A stretch of DNA of 64,000 nucleotides from Cercospora beticola (lineage: Eukaryota > Ascomycota > Dothideomycetes > Mycosphaerellales > Mycosphaerellaceae), in the NCBI RefSeq assembly GCF_033473495.1, contig NC_088935.1, positions 3,968,001 to 4,032,000 of the forward strand. Reading direction: 5' to 3'. A program made the translations under genes and the position numbers. The first letter of the stretch is position 1; every line of letters starts with the position of its first letter. Below, piece after piece: positions 63,617-64,000 of this stretch. The notes beneath the pieces were generated by a model, which worked only from the letters and a program-made list of their open reading frames with translations, searched no databases and was not told the DNA's origin.

Positions 63617-64000
63617 ACACAGTATTGTAGGAATATGCATGTAAAATATGAGCATTGAGCTGACATCGCTGCCCCAGTTCTGGCAACAGGTGAGCGTCCA
63701 CGTCCCACGACTTGTTGCGCTGCCCAGCATCTCGGCTTGGTTGTTCCGATTTCCCAAACCGGCAAGAGTCCACAAACACTACACGTCTTCTGGCACTTTG
63801 GACAGCACTTACGCGATAGATTACACTGCACGTCTTCCCGCCAAATCGAACAGCACTTATGCGATATATCATGCGCAGCATTGGATACCACGGACATGGC
63901 TACAGCATCACCTGCTAAGCACGACAGAATAGAAAGACATATTCAACGACAGCGTGGAGCTGGGTAAGCGACACTGTTTGTGAAAGAAAGGACTCGTAGC
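63617..64000. other. Intergenic end of window
   Basis: Downstream of the CX9C gene. Contains a two-copy tandem repeat (63782-63875). No gene can be supported up to the window edge. Confidence 0.45.
63782..63875 (+). repeat. Imperfect tandem repeat, two copies, 47-bp period
   Basis: CACGTCTTC...ACAGCACTTA(C/T)GCGATA(G/T)AT at 63782-63822 recurs with period 47 at 63829-63869. Copies differ at several positions. Confidence 0.75.

Noticed and set aside
1..64000. tRNA genes, rRNA, CRISPR arrays
   Set aside because: I looked for B-box-like GGTTCGAATCC patterns and regular spaced repeats on both strands; hits such as 43710 and 58970 lie in coding sequence and do not fold.

Overview
The window is nuclear DNA of a filamentous ascomycete (Pezizomycotina, plausibly a dothideomycete; the class is my inference). 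The genes carry short GT-AG introns of roughly 45-165 bp with CTAAC/CTGAC-like branch sites. The families are typically fungal: PTH11-like receptor, GID4/Vid24, AIM18, Swp1, and Ser/Thr-rich surface proteins. One AT-rich block looks mutated by RIP (repeat-induced point mutation). I rebuilt gene models by hand from frame continuity across splice sites. About 24 protein genes can be supported. I saw no tRNA, rRNA or CRISPR.

Left part (1-19857): the tail of an unidentified gene; an ARS2/Serrate RNA-processing factor divergent from a TspO/MBR membrane protein; a five-finger C2H2 protein. Next comes an accessory-looking group: FAD monooxygenase, MFS sugar-type transporter and Old Yellow Enzyme. 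Two diverged copies of a repeat bracket the transporter and the Old Yellow Enzyme. A small secreted glycoprotein follows, then the housekeeping pair eS12 and AIM18 on a shared short divergent promoter.

Middle part (19858-46022): a Pro/Gln-rich AT-hook protein, the oligosaccharyltransferase subunit Swp1, MSH6 divergent from folylpolyglutamate synthase, a PTH11-like seven-helix protein, an unrecognised 348-aa protein, a TPR protein with a NoxR-like N-terminus, an ankyrin-repeat membrane protein and GID4/Vid24.

Right part (46023-64000): gene-poor DNA, then two large secreted or cell-wall proteins (a duplicated Cys-rich domain protein and a GPI-type acidic repeat protein) flanking an E2-like protein that has lost its catalytic cysteine. 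A RIP-degraded insertion with a 16-bp flanking direct repeat follows, then a short-chain dehydrogenase, a ZIP zinc transporter and a twin-CX9C protein.

Most genes are individually transcribed. The only arguable functional grouping is monooxygenase-transporter-flavin oxidoreductase at 7776-14852. The most noteworthy items are the pseudo-E2, the RIP-mutated insertion, the paired repeats around the transporter segment, and the unusual micro-exons.
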